Part shown: piece by piece, positions 22,901 to 35,246 of the stretch | Layout of the letters: every line of letters begins with the position of its first letter | How positions within the stretch are numbered: the first letter of the stretch is position 1 | DNA from: Aurifilum marmelostoma | Taxonomy: Eukaryota > Ascomycota > Sordariomycetes > Diaporthales > Cryphonectriaceae | Reading direction: 5' to 3' | Assembly (NCBI GenBank): GCA_027559495.1 | Contig: JAMXSV010000024.1 | Location: 372,001 to 436,000, forward strand | Length of the DNA: 64,000 nt | The notes under the pieces: generated by a model | What the model saw: the letters and a program-made list of their open reading frames with translations, nothing else | What the model was told of the DNA's origin: nothing | Database searches by the model: none | Translations under genes and position numbers: made by a program

Positions 22901-25275
22901 ATAGCGGTCCCTAGGGTGGTGGTACCAGGCCCCGTAGCCAGGGCACAAGCTGCAGGGTCGCTCCAAATTTTTTTTTCTTTTTCTCTCCTCTTCTCTGCCT
23001 CTCTCGAAGGGGGGGGGGGGGCGGTAGATGACCCCACCTGGACCCGACCGACCGGGACGAGACACGATCTTCAGGGTAATATAATCAAGGCTGAAGGTTG
23101 CCATGACGACTTTTATAGTACGTACAGTAGTGTGTGAGCTCGCTCGGTGCTACAGAACAATCAAACCTAACTGGTAAAGAGTCGAGTTAGGATGGGGATA
23201 GAGCACTCATGGTACGGTACACTACACACTAGACTCTCGTTCTCGCAAATATGATTGCGCGAATAAAGGTTAAATTCGCTGTTAATATGGCACTGTCTGT
23301 GTGTCTCAATCCCCCATGTGCCTCCCTCCCCCCTCCCCCACCCCACGCCATCCCTCGTGGTCAGTCAGTCCGTCAGTCAGGCTGCATGAGCACCACACCC
23401 CATGCATGCATCTGTGCTACATGCATGAGCATAATCTCGGGGCCGACCTCGACCTTCTGGGCATCAGCCCAAGCGCCTCTTTGGTAGATTGTGTACCACG
23501 ACTATGGACGTATAGTATCTGTGTGGTAGGCCCTTGAGGCCGGTCTGGTCTGGTCTGGTCAGGTCCTCGAAGGATCTGCTGATAGCCAAGGGAGGGGGGG
23601 GCACCATCGTCTCCCCCACCCCCCTCCCAACCATTTCGCGATCCCTCTACAACAGGTTCATCCTACTATAGTATTACTGTGTGCATGTACATGCATGCAC
23701 ATGCACAATCTCCTATCGTATTAGTACCATGGCATGATTTCGACACTGCTGCTGCCAGACAGATCTCGCCAAGCAGGCAGCACAACCTAAATAAAATGGG
23801 AGCAAAACAGAGGAAGAGGGGGGGGGGGGAAATAAATTAAAATTGGCAGACGACAGACAGCCCATCATAGAAGAAGAAAACAAGAGAGGTACCCCCAAGA
23901 AGGATCCAAGATGGGATCCTCCGCCGGTGCCACCCTAGCCTTATGATCGACCGCCCACGCAGGCCACGGTCGTCATCTGAGGGGAGGGAAACCCTGGCCA
24001 CATCATATCAAGACACCGAGTTGGTTCGTTCTTATCCTGCTTGGCGTTGGCATTTTTGGTGCCCGAGTCCTCTTACAGAGGCCCTATCTGGACTGCCAAC
24101 GTCCGCGCCATGCCACAGGCCATCATCTCATGCTTTAATGTACTCTGTACTACCAGAAGCTGGGCATTCTGCTACTGTTATGAATATCCACTTATAACAG
24201 CGTAGTGCCATCCATATCCTCACTTCCCAAGATGACGCCTCCGCCCCCCAAAATCTCTCTATCTATCTTGTCCTCGGCTCCTTTCCCCTCCTTCTTTTCA
24301 AGATGCGAACAAGGCGAGACTCGGACATTCCATGGCAATGTCTCCTCACCCTCTATGTGAACATCTGACGAGGGACATGGCCCCAAGATCGTGTTGCACA
24401 GCATCGTCATCATCGTCATCGTCATTTCAGAACAAACAACGAAACAACAAACAGATCTGCGTCTCCTTGCACCGCATCCTCTGCCAATCCTCCGCCTCCT
24501 TCTTCTCCTCCTCCTCTTCTTCGTGGTGATCTCAACCTTCCACTGCAGGAGAGCTGAAAGGGACAGCCACCCACCCCGCTGGGACCGGATCTCGTGTTTC
24601 TTCCTGCACGGGCTTTCCTCGGCTGTGGGCTGCTCTTGTTTTCAAACGCGAGGCTGACTCAACCCTTTTTCTGGATCCCCATAATTCGCCCTCGCCTTAC
24701 AGCACACAGCACCACCCACCGCGCGCCCGAATGCGGTAGAAAGTGTGTCCCACTCCGGATCGCCACCGGTCCACTCTCTTGTTACTGTAACAAATATATT
24801 TATTTGCACTCATGTTCTCGGAGCTGTACAGAGTTCGAGCCAGGAGCCCACAGAACCCACGATAGGACTCGTGCCACACGACACACAGAGGCTCCTTCCC
24901 TCGGCGGTTTCCGAATTCAGAAGGATCAGTCAGTGAGGACCACACAGCAAACGTCATAGCCTCGACACAACAACAACAATATCAGGAAGGCACCACCAGG
25001 TGGTCCATAATCACCACTTGCTTTGTCCTCCAGGGCCGCTAGACCACACCTGTCCCACCACCCACATGCAACCCCAACTCTTGACTTCTTTTATACCCGA
25101 GTTTCGGAGACGGTAGCCATTACCAGGCTTGATCAAGTCCATCGACGGAACAAGGAGGTCTTGCCTTCGAACCTAGCGTCGCCTTGTCCCCTCCCCCGCT
25201 CGTCCCCTCTGCGGAGGTTGACGGGCGTGGCCAGCCTCGTTATCGTCGTCATCGACAACGACATCGTCACCCAAC
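19982..25275. other. 5.3-kb gene-poor region
   Basis: No open frame shows protein-family character or a convincing signal peptide plus splice pattern. Seen: A/T homopolymers (22430-22452), GTCA tetramers (23361-23380), CATGCATG-type palindromes (23401-23430 and 23685-23705), a GGTCT pentamer repeat (23541-23565), G-runs and CT-rich DNA. The last kilobase probably holds promoter and 5' UTR of the 7-TM gene at 25276. A noncoding transcript or a regulatory island cannot be excluded. Confidence 0.4.
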
Positions 25276-26983
25276 ATGACCCTCTACTCTGAGGCTCCAG
25301 ACCAGCTGGCCTGGACCGACGTCAAACCAACCCTCCTGGTGTGCTGGTGGGCTACCCTGTTCTCGACCATCATCATCCTCTTGAGGGTGACGGGCCGTTT
25401 TATCCGCTCTGAGATGCTCTTCACCGAAGACAAGATGGCATTCTTCTGTCTGGTACCGCTCTACGTGCGCATGGCTCTCGTCCATGCCATTCTCGTGTAC
25501 GGCACCAACAACATCGACGTCTCGGGCTTGCTGTTCACAAGAGACGAGTTATGGAGGAGGAAGATAGGCAGCGGGCTGGTCCTTGCTAGTCGGGTCTTCT
25601 ACGCCGCAACGTAAGTAGTACTGTGATGAGAGTAGTGCCCCTGGCTAGTTTAGAGTCAAGAGAACACGAAAGACAGCTGACGCCTGCCCTGAATCTAGTC
25701 TCTGGATGCTAAAGAACACTATTCTCGAATTCTTCAAGCGTCTCTCGGGGCTCACCTGGTCCAAGGCCTACCAGAGCAGCGTGATTGTGATACGCTGCGT
25801 CCTGGTCGCCACCTTCATCGCCGTGTTGATCAGCGACCTGGCAGAGTGTCGGCCATTCAGTCATTACTGGCAGGTCCTTCCGGACCCAGGCGGCCAGTGT
25901 CGGCAGGGCTACGCCAACCTGCTCACCATCGGCGTGTGCAATGTGCTTACAGACCTGCTCCTCGTCGTCCTCCCGATCCCCATCATTATCCAGAGCCAGA
26001 TGAGTCTCAGCCGCAAGATCCAGCTGATCCTCCTCTTCTCCATGTCCCTGCTCCCCGTCCTGGTCACGTTGTATCGCCTCTGGAGGGTCGTCGACGACCA
26101 CGGCGGCCAGCAGCTGCGCTCTCTGCTCGCCTCTATCGAGCTCCTCGTGGCCACGGGGGTTGCCAACGCCTTGGTGCTGGGCTCCTTCGTGCGCGACAGG
26201 GGCGTCAAGAAGCGACGGTTCAAGTACGACTCTGTGGCAGACGAGTCTGCCCACGGCACCGACAGCGACAACAGGTCTAGGCGGCCGACCGTCGCAGAGC
26301 GCGCTTGGGGCAGCGACGAGGACTTGTTTCGCGACATCGGCTTCGGCGTGCACCACGACCTCCGCGACATTTCCGACATCGAGGCGGTGCCGGCCAGGCC
26401 GATGCTGCCGGCCAAACACTTCAACAATATGCGAGATTGGGACTTCCCTAATGGCCGCGCAGCTGAGGGTGAGAGGACTAGGCACGGCAGCCTGCCGCTG
26501 TCGGACGCGCCGAGCAGCAGTGGACCCAAAAAGGTCTCCTTCTTTGACGTTGGTGGCCTGCTGGATGACGAGAGTTCCGGCAGCCCCAGCATTATGCGAA
26601 GGCAGAGCACAGTTTCTAGCAGGGGGCCGGTAACTACGCCACCCCCATCAGCCCTGCCTGCAGGAGCGAGCGGCTTTAGGAGAGGATCGCAGGCCTTTCT
26701 GCAGGACCTAGGCGGGCTGCTAGGACCATTTAGATCGAGCAGCCGAGACGTGGCGAGGAGAAGGGGGAAAGAGAAGGAGGCTGATCTGTCTGGAGACTCG
26801 GCCACGGAGCTGAGAGAGTTGTCGCCGGCTGTGTCGCCCAAGACTGAGGTGCCCCCACGTTTATCTCCAGCGCAGCAGCATGAGGAGGACAAGGACCGCC
26901 ACGAGTCCAAGCAGCAGAAGCCACCGCCCTATGAGGGCGGCAGCAGGTCCAGCGAAGATGTCGGTGATGTTGTAAGCGAGTGA
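25276..26983 (+). CDS. fungal rhodopsin-domain 7-TM integral membrane protein with long cytosolic tail
   Basis: Exon 1 25276-25610, intron 25611-25698 (88 nt, GTAAGT...CTAG), exon 2 25699-26983, 539 residues. The splice joins YAA-T-LWMLKNTILEFF. About seven membrane spans fill residues 20-300. The block ECRPFSHYW...CRQGYANLLTIGVCNVLTDLLLVVLPIPIII is characteristic of the SAT4/PTH11-like fungal rhodopsin fold, with conserved Cys in the CRPF and QCRQG positions. The remaining 240 residues are a hydrophilic Ser/Pro/Asp-rich tail with basic stretches (KKRRFKYDS near the membrane). Such proteins are orphan GPCR-like or transport-like membrane proteins. No CFEM domain is present. The partner and ligand are unknown. 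This differs from the shorter paralogue-like gene at 49998, which has almost no tail. Confidence 0.85.
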
Positions 26984-28041
26984 GAGCCCTCCTCTGGGGG
27001 CCAAAGTAGGATCTCTTGTCTGTTTCTTTTTCTCTTTGTTCGGTCCTGTTATTATACCCGGGGGCAGTGGACCAGCCCCCTTTTCTTTCTCATTCTTTTT
27101 AGATATCTAAGCGGCAGCGCAATATTCTGACGGAGGAGAAGGAGACATGATACCCCCACAATTTACTCTTTTGTCTACTAGAGGCGGAGGTGGAAGAGAA
27201 GTGTATATATATATATATATATAAGAAATCAATGTGATTCAGATACCGGAACCGATGCGACGGGAGCATGTGACGTTGAGGTCCGCATGAGCCGCCTCCA
27301 CTTGTCTCAGCTGTCCATCGAGTTTCATTGCAAGCGCGCAGTCTTGAGTATCCTGGCAGAGAATGGTGCGGGTACAGGATTGGAAACAAGATTGATATGA
27401 TATAACCCGTGTGCAATATTAAACGTTTGTGTATGACGATAAAGTGGCCAGAGAGTTGGACGTCGTGTTTGTAGCCCCAAGTGATCCTCAACCACTGGGG
27501 TTCGTCTGTGGGGCAGTTCAGGGAGTATTTGTTCGTACAGAGTGCTGTGGCCCCTGTACTGTAGTAAGACATATCGAGTTTATACCGTGACAGAGCTAAC
27601 CACCTCGTAAACCTCTTTCGGAAAGCAAATGCCATGAGTCCGTATATTGTTCCCTCAAGACGAGTCTGGTCACACAAAAACCCTGTGGTATCATGAATCT
27701 TCAATTTGCTCGGTCTTTTCTTTTGTGGAAAAAAAAGGGGGGGGGGGGGGGGGGAAGTAAGCTCCCATGACCTAAGAACTCCCGCAACGCCATCAGATGC
27801 CCAGATTTTCGCCCCTGCCGCGTCGGAAAACGCCTCTCTTCCCCAGTCCGTCAACGAAATGCACCTAGAAAACACTTCTGCCGCCCTCTTGTGGTTTCCC
27901 TCACACCCTCTCCTCCCCGGTTATCTGCATCAGCGACAGACAACAGCCAGCACTGGGTCTCCGCTTCTCGCAACGAATAAATGCCCCTGTGTCGAGTCGG
28001 ATCTCTCTCTTCGCACCACCCCGCTCTATCTCACAAGCTGC
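26984..28041. other. convergent spacer with (TA)n and G18
   Basis: Between the stops of the 7-TM gene and RPB5. It contains (TA)10 at 27203-27223 and a run of 18 G at 27737-27754. A 258-codon minus-strand frame crosses both simple repeats and has no family resemblance, so I treat it as chance. Confidence 0.45.
27203..27223. repeat. (TA)10 microsatellite
   Basis: Uninterrupted TA tract in the convergent spacer 3' of the 7-TM gene and RPB5. Confidence 0.9.
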
Positions 28042-28987
28042 CTAGACGCAGAGTCTGTAGCTGGCGTAACGACCCGCCGTCTCGCTGGACCGAATAATCT
28101 TGACGACCTGGCCCCTCTTCAGACCGTAATACCTCGCGATGGGGTCCTTCATGAGGATCCTGGGCAGCTGCGTCTCCTTGAGGCGGTACCTCTTGAGCAG
28201 GGCGATCTTCTCCTCGCGGCTCAGGACGACGTGGGTGGGGACCAGGTCGTGGTGGGTGATGTTGACCAGCAGGTCCTCGAGCAGGAAGCACTCGAGGGTG
28301 GTGAGGGCGCTGGTGGCGTTGATGCCCTTGCGCGCCTGGGGCGACAGCGTGCCCATGGTGACCATGATGCCGGCCTTGAAGTTGTTGGTCGCCACGTAGG
28401 TCGCGAACTTCTTGATCTCCTTGACGCCCAGGCTGTTCTCGGAGAGGAACTCGACGTAGATGGTGCCGCAGTCGGGCTCGGGGTTGGGGTTGGCTGCGGT
28501 CGGGGGGTTGGTGTACTTCTTGACCATCTGCTCCGAGGGGCGCGCGGAGAACTGCAGCTTGGAGCGGCTGTTGGGTTTTGAGGTCAGCGTCGTGACGTAT
28601 TTATCCTCCTCTGCTGCTGCGGAGAGCTGGGGGAAGGTGCCCGAGACAGGGTCAAAGGCTGGGTGCCAGGGGTGATGGGAAGAACCTACTTGACGCTGCC
28701 GTCACCGTTGGTGTACTCGTCTCTGAACCTGTCGAGGGGAATGTTCACCTCCTCATCGGTAAGCTCGTATCCCTGGTTGATGATGAAGTTCGCGGTCAGC
28801 CAAGATTGTTGTCGCATACTCGCCCGGACTCCAGCAGGTTGCGCAAGAGGGCGGCGGGGCGGGCGGGCAGTGTATTATGATCGCATACTCGGTCCTGGCA
28901 CATCTGATGCACAGTCTTCCATGCCCGCCAGAAACGGATAGCCTCTTTCAGGTTGGCCTCCCGGGTGGCTGCTGCAGCATCATCCAT
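28042..28987 (-). CDS. RPB5: RPB5 (RPABC1), shared subunit of RNA polymerases I, II and III
   Basis: Three exons: 28889-28987, 28690-28772 and 28042-28567. Introns are 28773-28888 (116 nt, GTATGC...CCAG) and 28568-28689 (122 nt, GTAGGT...ACAG). The product is 235 residues, somewhat longer than the 215 of yeast. The N-terminal jaw domain begins RFWRAWKTVHQMCQDR and joins exactly to GYELTDEEVNIPL after splicing. The C-terminal assembly domain is unmistakable: VVNITHHDLVPTHVVLS-like block, KYRLKETQLPRI (here KRYRLKETQLPRI), DPIARYYGLKRGQVVKI and IRSSETAGRYASYR. The extra length comes from the linker rich in Asn/Pro near the exon 3 start. Divergent from BFR1. Confidence 0.95.
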
Positions 28988-29835
28988 CTTGGGGGATTTG
29001 CAGGACAAGGCTGTTGGTCGGTTTTGGGCGGGAGAGAGGGTAAAGAGGACAGGAAAACAGCAGGGAAGATATAGAGAGTGAGGTCGCGGCTGTCCTGCGG
29101 CAAGGTGGAAGAGGTCGTGCAGTGCGAGGTCAAAAGCTGCTGGCTTGTTGCAGGTTGAAAGAAGCTGAGAAGCATCTTAGTCGAAAATTAATTCAGAGGA
29201 TCCATTGCCGGCGGCAACACTGGGTATGGTGCCGTTGTGCAGGCTAACCCAGGCTAACCCACTGTGTACATGCATTACCAGCACAGGTGCCCCTGTCCCA
29301 TGCAAACATGCCTGGCCACACCCACACTGGCTGGCCACTGACCACGCGGTGCCACACTACCTGACTACCTAGCAATGGCCGGGCCAAACACACCTTGGAC
29401 CACCTGCAGCAAGCCAGGTCTAGCGCATCAGGGTCTCCAGGCCGGGGTTCATCCTAGGACCGGCCCAGCCAATAGAGCCCCACAAACTTTGGGGGTAGCA
29501 CAGGGCCAGTTTGTCCACCGCAAAAGAAGAGAAGAAAAAGAGGAAAGGAAGAAAAAAAAAAGTTCGAGGCTCACACATAGGATGGACAGCTCCGACTCAT
29601 GGGGTTGTCAACTCCCCTACTATTTAACACAATACCATCTCCACCTCCACTTTGTTTGACTCGAACCTTTTCCACGCCTTTCTCTCTCGCTTTTTGTCGT
29701 TCTACCTTGGTGTATAGAGCCTGATCGCCTGCTGATCCCCCCTCCTCTCCTGTATTTCTTTGAATACAGGACCTGGTCACCCGCATTGTTTCCCCTCGGT
29801 TTTTTCTTATAAGGTCAATTCATTCGTTTCCAGCC
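28988..29835. other. divergent promoter RPB5 / BFR1
   Basis: About 0.85 kb with tandem AGGCTAACCC units near 29238-29258 and a pyrimidine-rich stretch just before the BFR1 start, typical of highly expressed fungal genes. No gene is supported. Confidence 0.5.
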
Positions 29836-31676
29836 ATGGCTGAAGACGCTCCTGCTGCCGCCCCGGCTGCTGCCACCAGGCCCCAGAAGCCTGATGAGGC
29901 CGCCTTCAAGGAGAAGGCTGCCAAGCTCGAGAAGGAGCACGCCCAGGTCAAGACTCAACTTGTATGCTGAACCCTTCCTGCGGGCTTCCGTTTCCCTCTC
30001 TTCTTGTATCCTCAGCTGCTACGTGGCCTGTCGCACTGGACGGGCAATTCGCCCCCCAAACCGCCCCTCTCCCCCTTTCTCTGCCTCTCTCTTTCTCTCT
30101 CTCTCTCTATAACACACACACACACACACACACACCCACTTTTCCCACTCTTTCCCCGGCCTACGCATGTTCCTGAGGAGAGCTAGATACTCACCATGAC
30201 CTCAAACCTGTAGGATGCCATCAAGCAAAAGATCGAGCTTGCCAACCCGGGCAAGAACCCCGAGAACCCCACCCAGAAGCGCCGCCAGGAGCTCATCGCC
30301 CAGCTGGGCGAGATCCGCAAGAAGCAGGGCGACGGCAAGAACTCTCGCAATGCGGCGCAGGAGCAGGTCAAGCGCCTGGACGAGCAGATCAAGGAGCGCA
30401 AGAAGGAGCTCAAGACCCTGCAGGACACCGTCGGGTTCAAGGACGAGGCCGCCCTGGACAGCAGGATCAAGGAGCTCGACGCCCAGGTCGCCTCGGGCCG
30501 GCTGACCCTTCTCGAGGAGAAGAAGACGGTCGAGCAGATCGGCAAGCTGAGGCGCTCGCGCAAGCAGTTCCCCGTCATCCAGGAGAAGCAGAAGGCCGTC
30601 GACGAGCTCGTCGCCAAGGTGCAGGAGACCAAGGGCAGGTCCAACAACCCCGAGGCCAAGGCCCTCTCGGAGCAGTACAACACGATCCAGGCCGAGCTCG
30701 ACTCCATCAAGGCCGAGCAGGACGCCGCCTACAAGGAGCTCAGCGGGCTCCGCGACGAGCGCACCAGGCTGCAGGCCCAGCAGCGGGAGAAGTGGGACGA
30801 GATGAAGAAGTTCAAGGACGATTACCACACGTCCCGGAAGGCCTTCAACAACTGGGAGCGCGAGCAGAAGCAGAAGGCGTGGGAGCGCAGCCGGGCCGAG
30901 CGCGAGCGCCAGGAGAAGGAGCGCAAGAAGGAGCGCGCCCAGAAGATGCTGGCCGAGGCCAGCGACGCCGCCTACCTGGACGAGATCCGCCGCGCAAACA
31001 GCCTGCTGCACTTCTTCGACCCCTCCTCCGTCGCCGAGGAGAAGGCGCCCCTCCAGGCCAGCAGCGGCCTGCAGGCCCAGGCCGAGCGCAAGGTCGACGA
31101 CTCGGGCATCAAGGGCACCAAGATCGTCAGCAAGAAGGACCTCGACGACGACTACCTGCCGGCCGTCAAGAAGGGGAAGAAGGGCAAGAAGAAGAACGCC
31201 ACCAAGACCGCGTCCACCTTCAACTGCCCCCCCTCGGTCGTCGAGGACTGTGCGTTCATGAACATCGACCCGCCCATGAGCGCCGACGAGGTCCCTGCCG
31301 TCATCGAGAAGGTCAAGGCCAAGCTGGACCACTGGAAGGCCGACCAGTCTGCGCAGACCCAGCGCGTAAGTCCCCCTCTGTCCCTGTGCACCCCCTGCGC
31401 GTGCGAGGTGAAAAATACACGCTTATACACGCTTACTGACTGTTTGTCTGGCTTGCGCAGAACATCGACAAGGCCAAGAAGGAGATCGAGAAGCTCGAGG
31501 CCGAGGAGGCCAAGGAGAAGGACGGCAAGAAGGCCACCTCCGGCTCTGCCACGCCCAACGGAGAGGCCGCTGCTGCGGCTGAGAACGGCGACAAGGCCGT
31601 CGAGGAGGTTACCAAGGATGTTGCCGAGGCCAGCCTCGACGACAAGAAGGATGGCGAGGCCGTCGCTGCTGCATAA
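29836..31676 (+). CDS. BFR1: BFR1, polysome-associated mRNP / nuclear segregation protein
   Basis: Three exons: 29836-29961, 30214-31365, 31461-31676. Introns are 29962-30213 (252 nt, GTATGC...GTAG, carrying CT and CA microsatellites) and 31366-31460 (95 nt, GTAAGT...GCAG), all phase 0. The product is 497 residues. The protein is almost entirely charged coiled coil. Yeast Bfr1 associates with polysomes at the ER and affects mRNA localisation and ploidy. The family blocks PENPTQKRRQELIAQLGEIR, NNPEAKALSEQYNTIQAEL, and YLDEIRRANSLLHFFDP are in order. The C-terminal part has the Lys-rich patch KKGKKGKKKN followed by the conserved FNCPPSVVEDCAFMNIDPP and an Ala/Glu/Lys-rich tail. No oddities besides the long first intron. 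Confidence 0.95.
30112..30135. repeat. (CA)12 microsatellite in BFR1 intron 1
   Basis: Lies in the long first intron (29962-30213), directly after a CT-rich stretch, and may explain the intron length. Confidence 0.9.
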
Positions 31677-33433
31677 AAGCGACCTCCTACAACACTTTTG
31701 ACTGCGCAAAAAGGTCTTGGAAAGGGGTGCTGGAAGACCACCACGGGGTTTTCTGACGAACTCTGCAATTCTGGTACTGGGAGAAATATCCCCTCATGGC
31801 AAAAACTCTTTTTGTTTTTTTTGGAATGATCTCCTACACTGTCACAATCTCTTCATTTCTAGTACCTATTCAGAAAGGAAAATGAGCGGATGACTTGCAT
31901 AAGTATAGGTCATGGCGAAAATTCACCGGGATCATCATTATCGTTTTCTCCCTGCAGTGTTGATGCCTGTTGTGACTTGTCAGAATCCGTTTTGGAATAT
32001 GAGATCTCATCGAGCTGTAGAGAGAAAAAGCAGATATTCGCAGAGATCTGAGACATGCTCTCTCTCTAGTTGGTCCGACTCGATATGTGACTGGAGCACT
32101 TGAGCCACTCTTGCTCTTGTGTACTTCTTGCATTCTAGCTTTTCGCTGGGAATAGGGATAGAAATTGGTACAGAGAAGATTATGCTTAAAGACAGCATTA
32201 TGTCTGGGTATAAATTCCTACTGCCTCACAGACTGGTTAGTAGGACTCGTGTGTCTACCCTGTCCAGCCTGTCCTGCACCTCAGGTCTCGCGAGGTGATC
32301 GAAAGCTGAACCACACAGCTTGTCCATGCCCCTGAACTTATACCTGATGGATTCCTTTCGCGTGACTTCTGGACAGTCAGGAATGAGGTAATGGTCATGT
32401 AGGGGAAGTTATGTTTGCTGGCCTGCAGCAGGATGACACAGCAAACTCGGCGTCTCATGAGGAGAGGGCTGACTTGTATTCTGACCCGTCTGCAGTGTTT
32501 CAGGGTTTTGTCTGGGCAGATGAATACAGATACACACACATAAATACAGGCAAATGACTGAAACTCGAGCAGAGTACCTATACTTACTGCTTTAATAAGC
32601 AAAGAGGGCAAGACCATAGACTGCTTAGGGTGAGTAGTAGCTATTGTCATACTGTACACCTAACACCCGGAGAGCCTGCCTTAGTATGTTGTTTCTAGTG
32701 GGGCAAGCGCTGTCAATGTGTGAAGCTTAGTGCTACTTAGTAGCTAACATCATAGACAACCCCCCCCCCTCCAACCCCCGGGGCGGCCCCCAGAAGGCGT
32801 GGCCCCTACCATCCCTGTACCCAGCCAGCACCACCTCTGCTGGAGTGGGCCCCTGTCTGCCTTGTCTACTTGACGTCGCCAGTTTGGGGTTTCTACAAGG
32901 TTCTTGAACTTCATCACCTCATCTGTCCATCTTCCCTCCTCAACCTGCACCTCTACTGCGCCTCACTACAAACAACCTAATACCACCTCTCCTGGCCTTC
33001 TTTTCCATTCTTGTCTCCCTCCTTTTTGGAACCTTCTTTGCGCTGCCACTACTGCAAGGTCCCTCTAATACTTGTGTGACCCTACCCAGGACACACCAGC
33101 CAAGGTCACCCACCCACCAACAATCGATGTGTGTATGTGTGTGTGTGTGTGTGTGTGAGACTTTCTGTTGAATGGTCAGCAAACGCAAGCGAGCCACAAG
33201 CCACAACACCCACATCCTCCTGTCACCCTACCTGCAGATATCAACAGGGCCTTGCCAGTGATTAGTCTTTTCCATCCCTATTCACCGTGGCGTTCAGAGC
33301 CCTCCGCACAGCTGGTCTCCTAGCAGGCCTTGGACTTGCGGCGTTGGCTGCCCACCAGCAACACCAACTAAACCAGGAGCACCAGCAGCAGCACCAGCAG
33401 CAGCAACGTCGTGAGCAACAACGCCAGGCCAAC
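31677..33433. other. spacer BFR1 to RING gene
   Basis: About 1.75 kb. It holds the BFR1 3' UTR, AT-richer DNA, a C-run near 32761, and (GT)n at 33129-33158. Pyrimidine-rich 5' UTR of the RING gene lies at the end. The frame upstream of ATG 33434 is open back to a GTG but lacks an ATG. No other gene is supported. Confidence 0.45.
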
Positions 33434-35246
33434 ATGTCCCTCCATGTGGATCCTGGCCAGGATGGTCATCTTGAATTCGTCGAGGGAAGAGACATTGTTT
33501 ATTGCCATGCCTGCTTTCACGAGTGGTACCAGGACGAGCATGGTCTGCAGTGCCCAGAGTGCCGGAGTGGAGCCTGTGAGATTGTAAGGACAGCAGCCTC
33601 CTCCTCCTCCTCCTCCTCCTCTAGAAACACACCAGGCAACTGGGCTATATGGCAGAGCAATACATAGACTGACATAGAACCTACAGATCTCCCCAGAAAC
33701 CGACCCGCGCCGTCCCGCCCTGCCATCGCCTGGCTCCTTTCCAGACCCAGAAGAGCAAACCATAGACGATGCTTTTCCTTCCGATCCTTTGCACCGGCCG
33801 CCAAACAACAATCCTGGTGGCCCGGGCAGGCGTGGCCCGGCCGATCCCAGCAGCGAGCACGAGATCTTCACACGTTTCTCAGAGACCCTGGACATGCTCA
33901 TGGGTCCCTTTGACCAGATGGGCCCCAACTTTCGAGCCGATCGCGAGGCCCTCTTTGGCGGACAAGGTGGCGGCGGTACCCAGACGAGAACCTTTACCAC
34001 CCATGGCGGACGTGCGACCTTCTCCATCACGACCAGCTCTGGAGGCCGCGGGATGCGAGGCGCCGACCCTGGTCTCGACGACAACTTTGGCATGTATGAA
34101 TGACTGCAACCCCCTCGTGTCTTGGCCTGGCGGTCCCCGGCGTCCCCGGAATCATGAATACTCCGGTGGGCCTTAAAGCTGACCGACCTTCTAGGTTATT
34201 TGGTCAAGCCATGCGCGGTGGCGGCATTTTCACCCCCAACGTCGGCCACCCGGGCCTCGAGGGCGGCATGCAGGGCCTTTTTCTCCCTCCTGCTGGGCGG
34301 CCCCGATGCCGTCCACGGTGATGCCGTCTATTCCCAGGAGGCTCTGGACCGGATCATCACCCAGCTGATGGAGAACAACCCACAGTCGAACGCTGCGCCG
34401 CCCGCAAGCGAGGCAGCCATCGGCAGGCTAGAGAAGAAGAAGCTGGACGAGGCGATGGTGGGTGACAGCGGCAAGGCCGAGTGCACCATATGCATAGACG
34501 AGATGCAGATCGGGGACGAGGTGACCGTCTTGCCGTGTAAGCACTGGTTCCACGATCAGTGCGTGGTGCTGTGGCTGCACGAGCACAACACCTGTCCCAT
34601 CTGCCGGGCGCCCATCGAGACGCGAGAGGCCCACGCCTCTGCAAACGGGCTCGGAGGTGCCGCCGGTGGCCCCTTTGGCCAGCGACAAGGTCCGTTCGGA
34701 AACAGCCCTGCTGATCGTCCTCTTCTTCCCCCTCACCTTCTCGGTGGGCTCGGTTCCTGGTCCGGCCCCGGCGGCCGCGATGATTCCTGGGCTTCTAGGG
34801 CGGCGGGCGGCGGTAGCAACTCACCTGCCTCGCGAACACAGCAGCGAAGTGCCGAGGAGCGCGAACGACGGCTCAACTCGATCCGAGACATCGCTGGCGA
34901 CACCGCGAGGTCCGGACGGTCTGGCGCGGAACACTCCACCTCCCCCACCGCGCTCAGGCGGGATTCCTGGTCCCCCACAAGCCCGCCGCCCGGCTCAACC
35001 TCCGCTAGGGATAGGTCCCCTATTCGCTCCCGTGCCAGCCGGACCAACTCATCGGGTTTCAGTTCTCAGCGGGGCGATCGGAGCAGGCGCAACTCGGGAG
35101 GTGGACACGAGGGAGGTGGACACCATGGGGGAGGAGGAGGAGGAGGAGGGGGAGGAAGCTCGTCCAACCCCCTGAGTTGGTTCCGGGATCGGTTCAGTGG
35201 TGGCGGGAGCAGTCACAACAGTGGTCAGGGTCGGAGGCGGTCCTAG
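33434..35246 (+). CDS. RING-H2 E3 ubiquitin ligase of the RNF126/RNF115 type, with a frame change
   Basis: Exon 1 33434-33583, intron 33584-33686 (103 nt, GTAAGG...ACAG), exon 2 33687-34093, intron 34094-34194 (101 nt, GTATGA...CTAG), exon 3 34195-35246. After one correction the protein has 535 residues. The N-terminal zinc ribbon reads YCHACFHEWYQDEHGLQCPEC (CX2C...CX2C), as in the ubiquitin-binding zinc finger of the RNF126 family. The RING-H2 at about residues 270-310 reads CTICIDEMQIG...LPCKHWFHDQC...CPIC with all eight ligands. The tail is Ser/Arg/Gly-rich. The frame before GLF and the frame of SLLLGGPDAVHGD differ by +1. Skipping one T in the T5 run 34278-34282 restores GGMQGLFSLLLGGPDA. 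The middle Gly/Pro/Asn-rich region is presumably disordered. Confidence 0.85.

Noticed and set aside
24830..24860. TTCGA-containing segments as possible tRNA T-arms (also 181-200, 29560-29580, 48515-48535)
   Set aside because: None has a five-base T-stem with a D-arm and acceptor stem at the right distance. I support no tRNA in the window, though a covariance-model scan could find one I missed.
27099..27875. 258-codon minus-strand frame downstream of RPB5
   Set aside because: It crosses a TA microsatellite and a run of 18 G, has no start context or family resemblance, and lies in the RPB5 3' flank.
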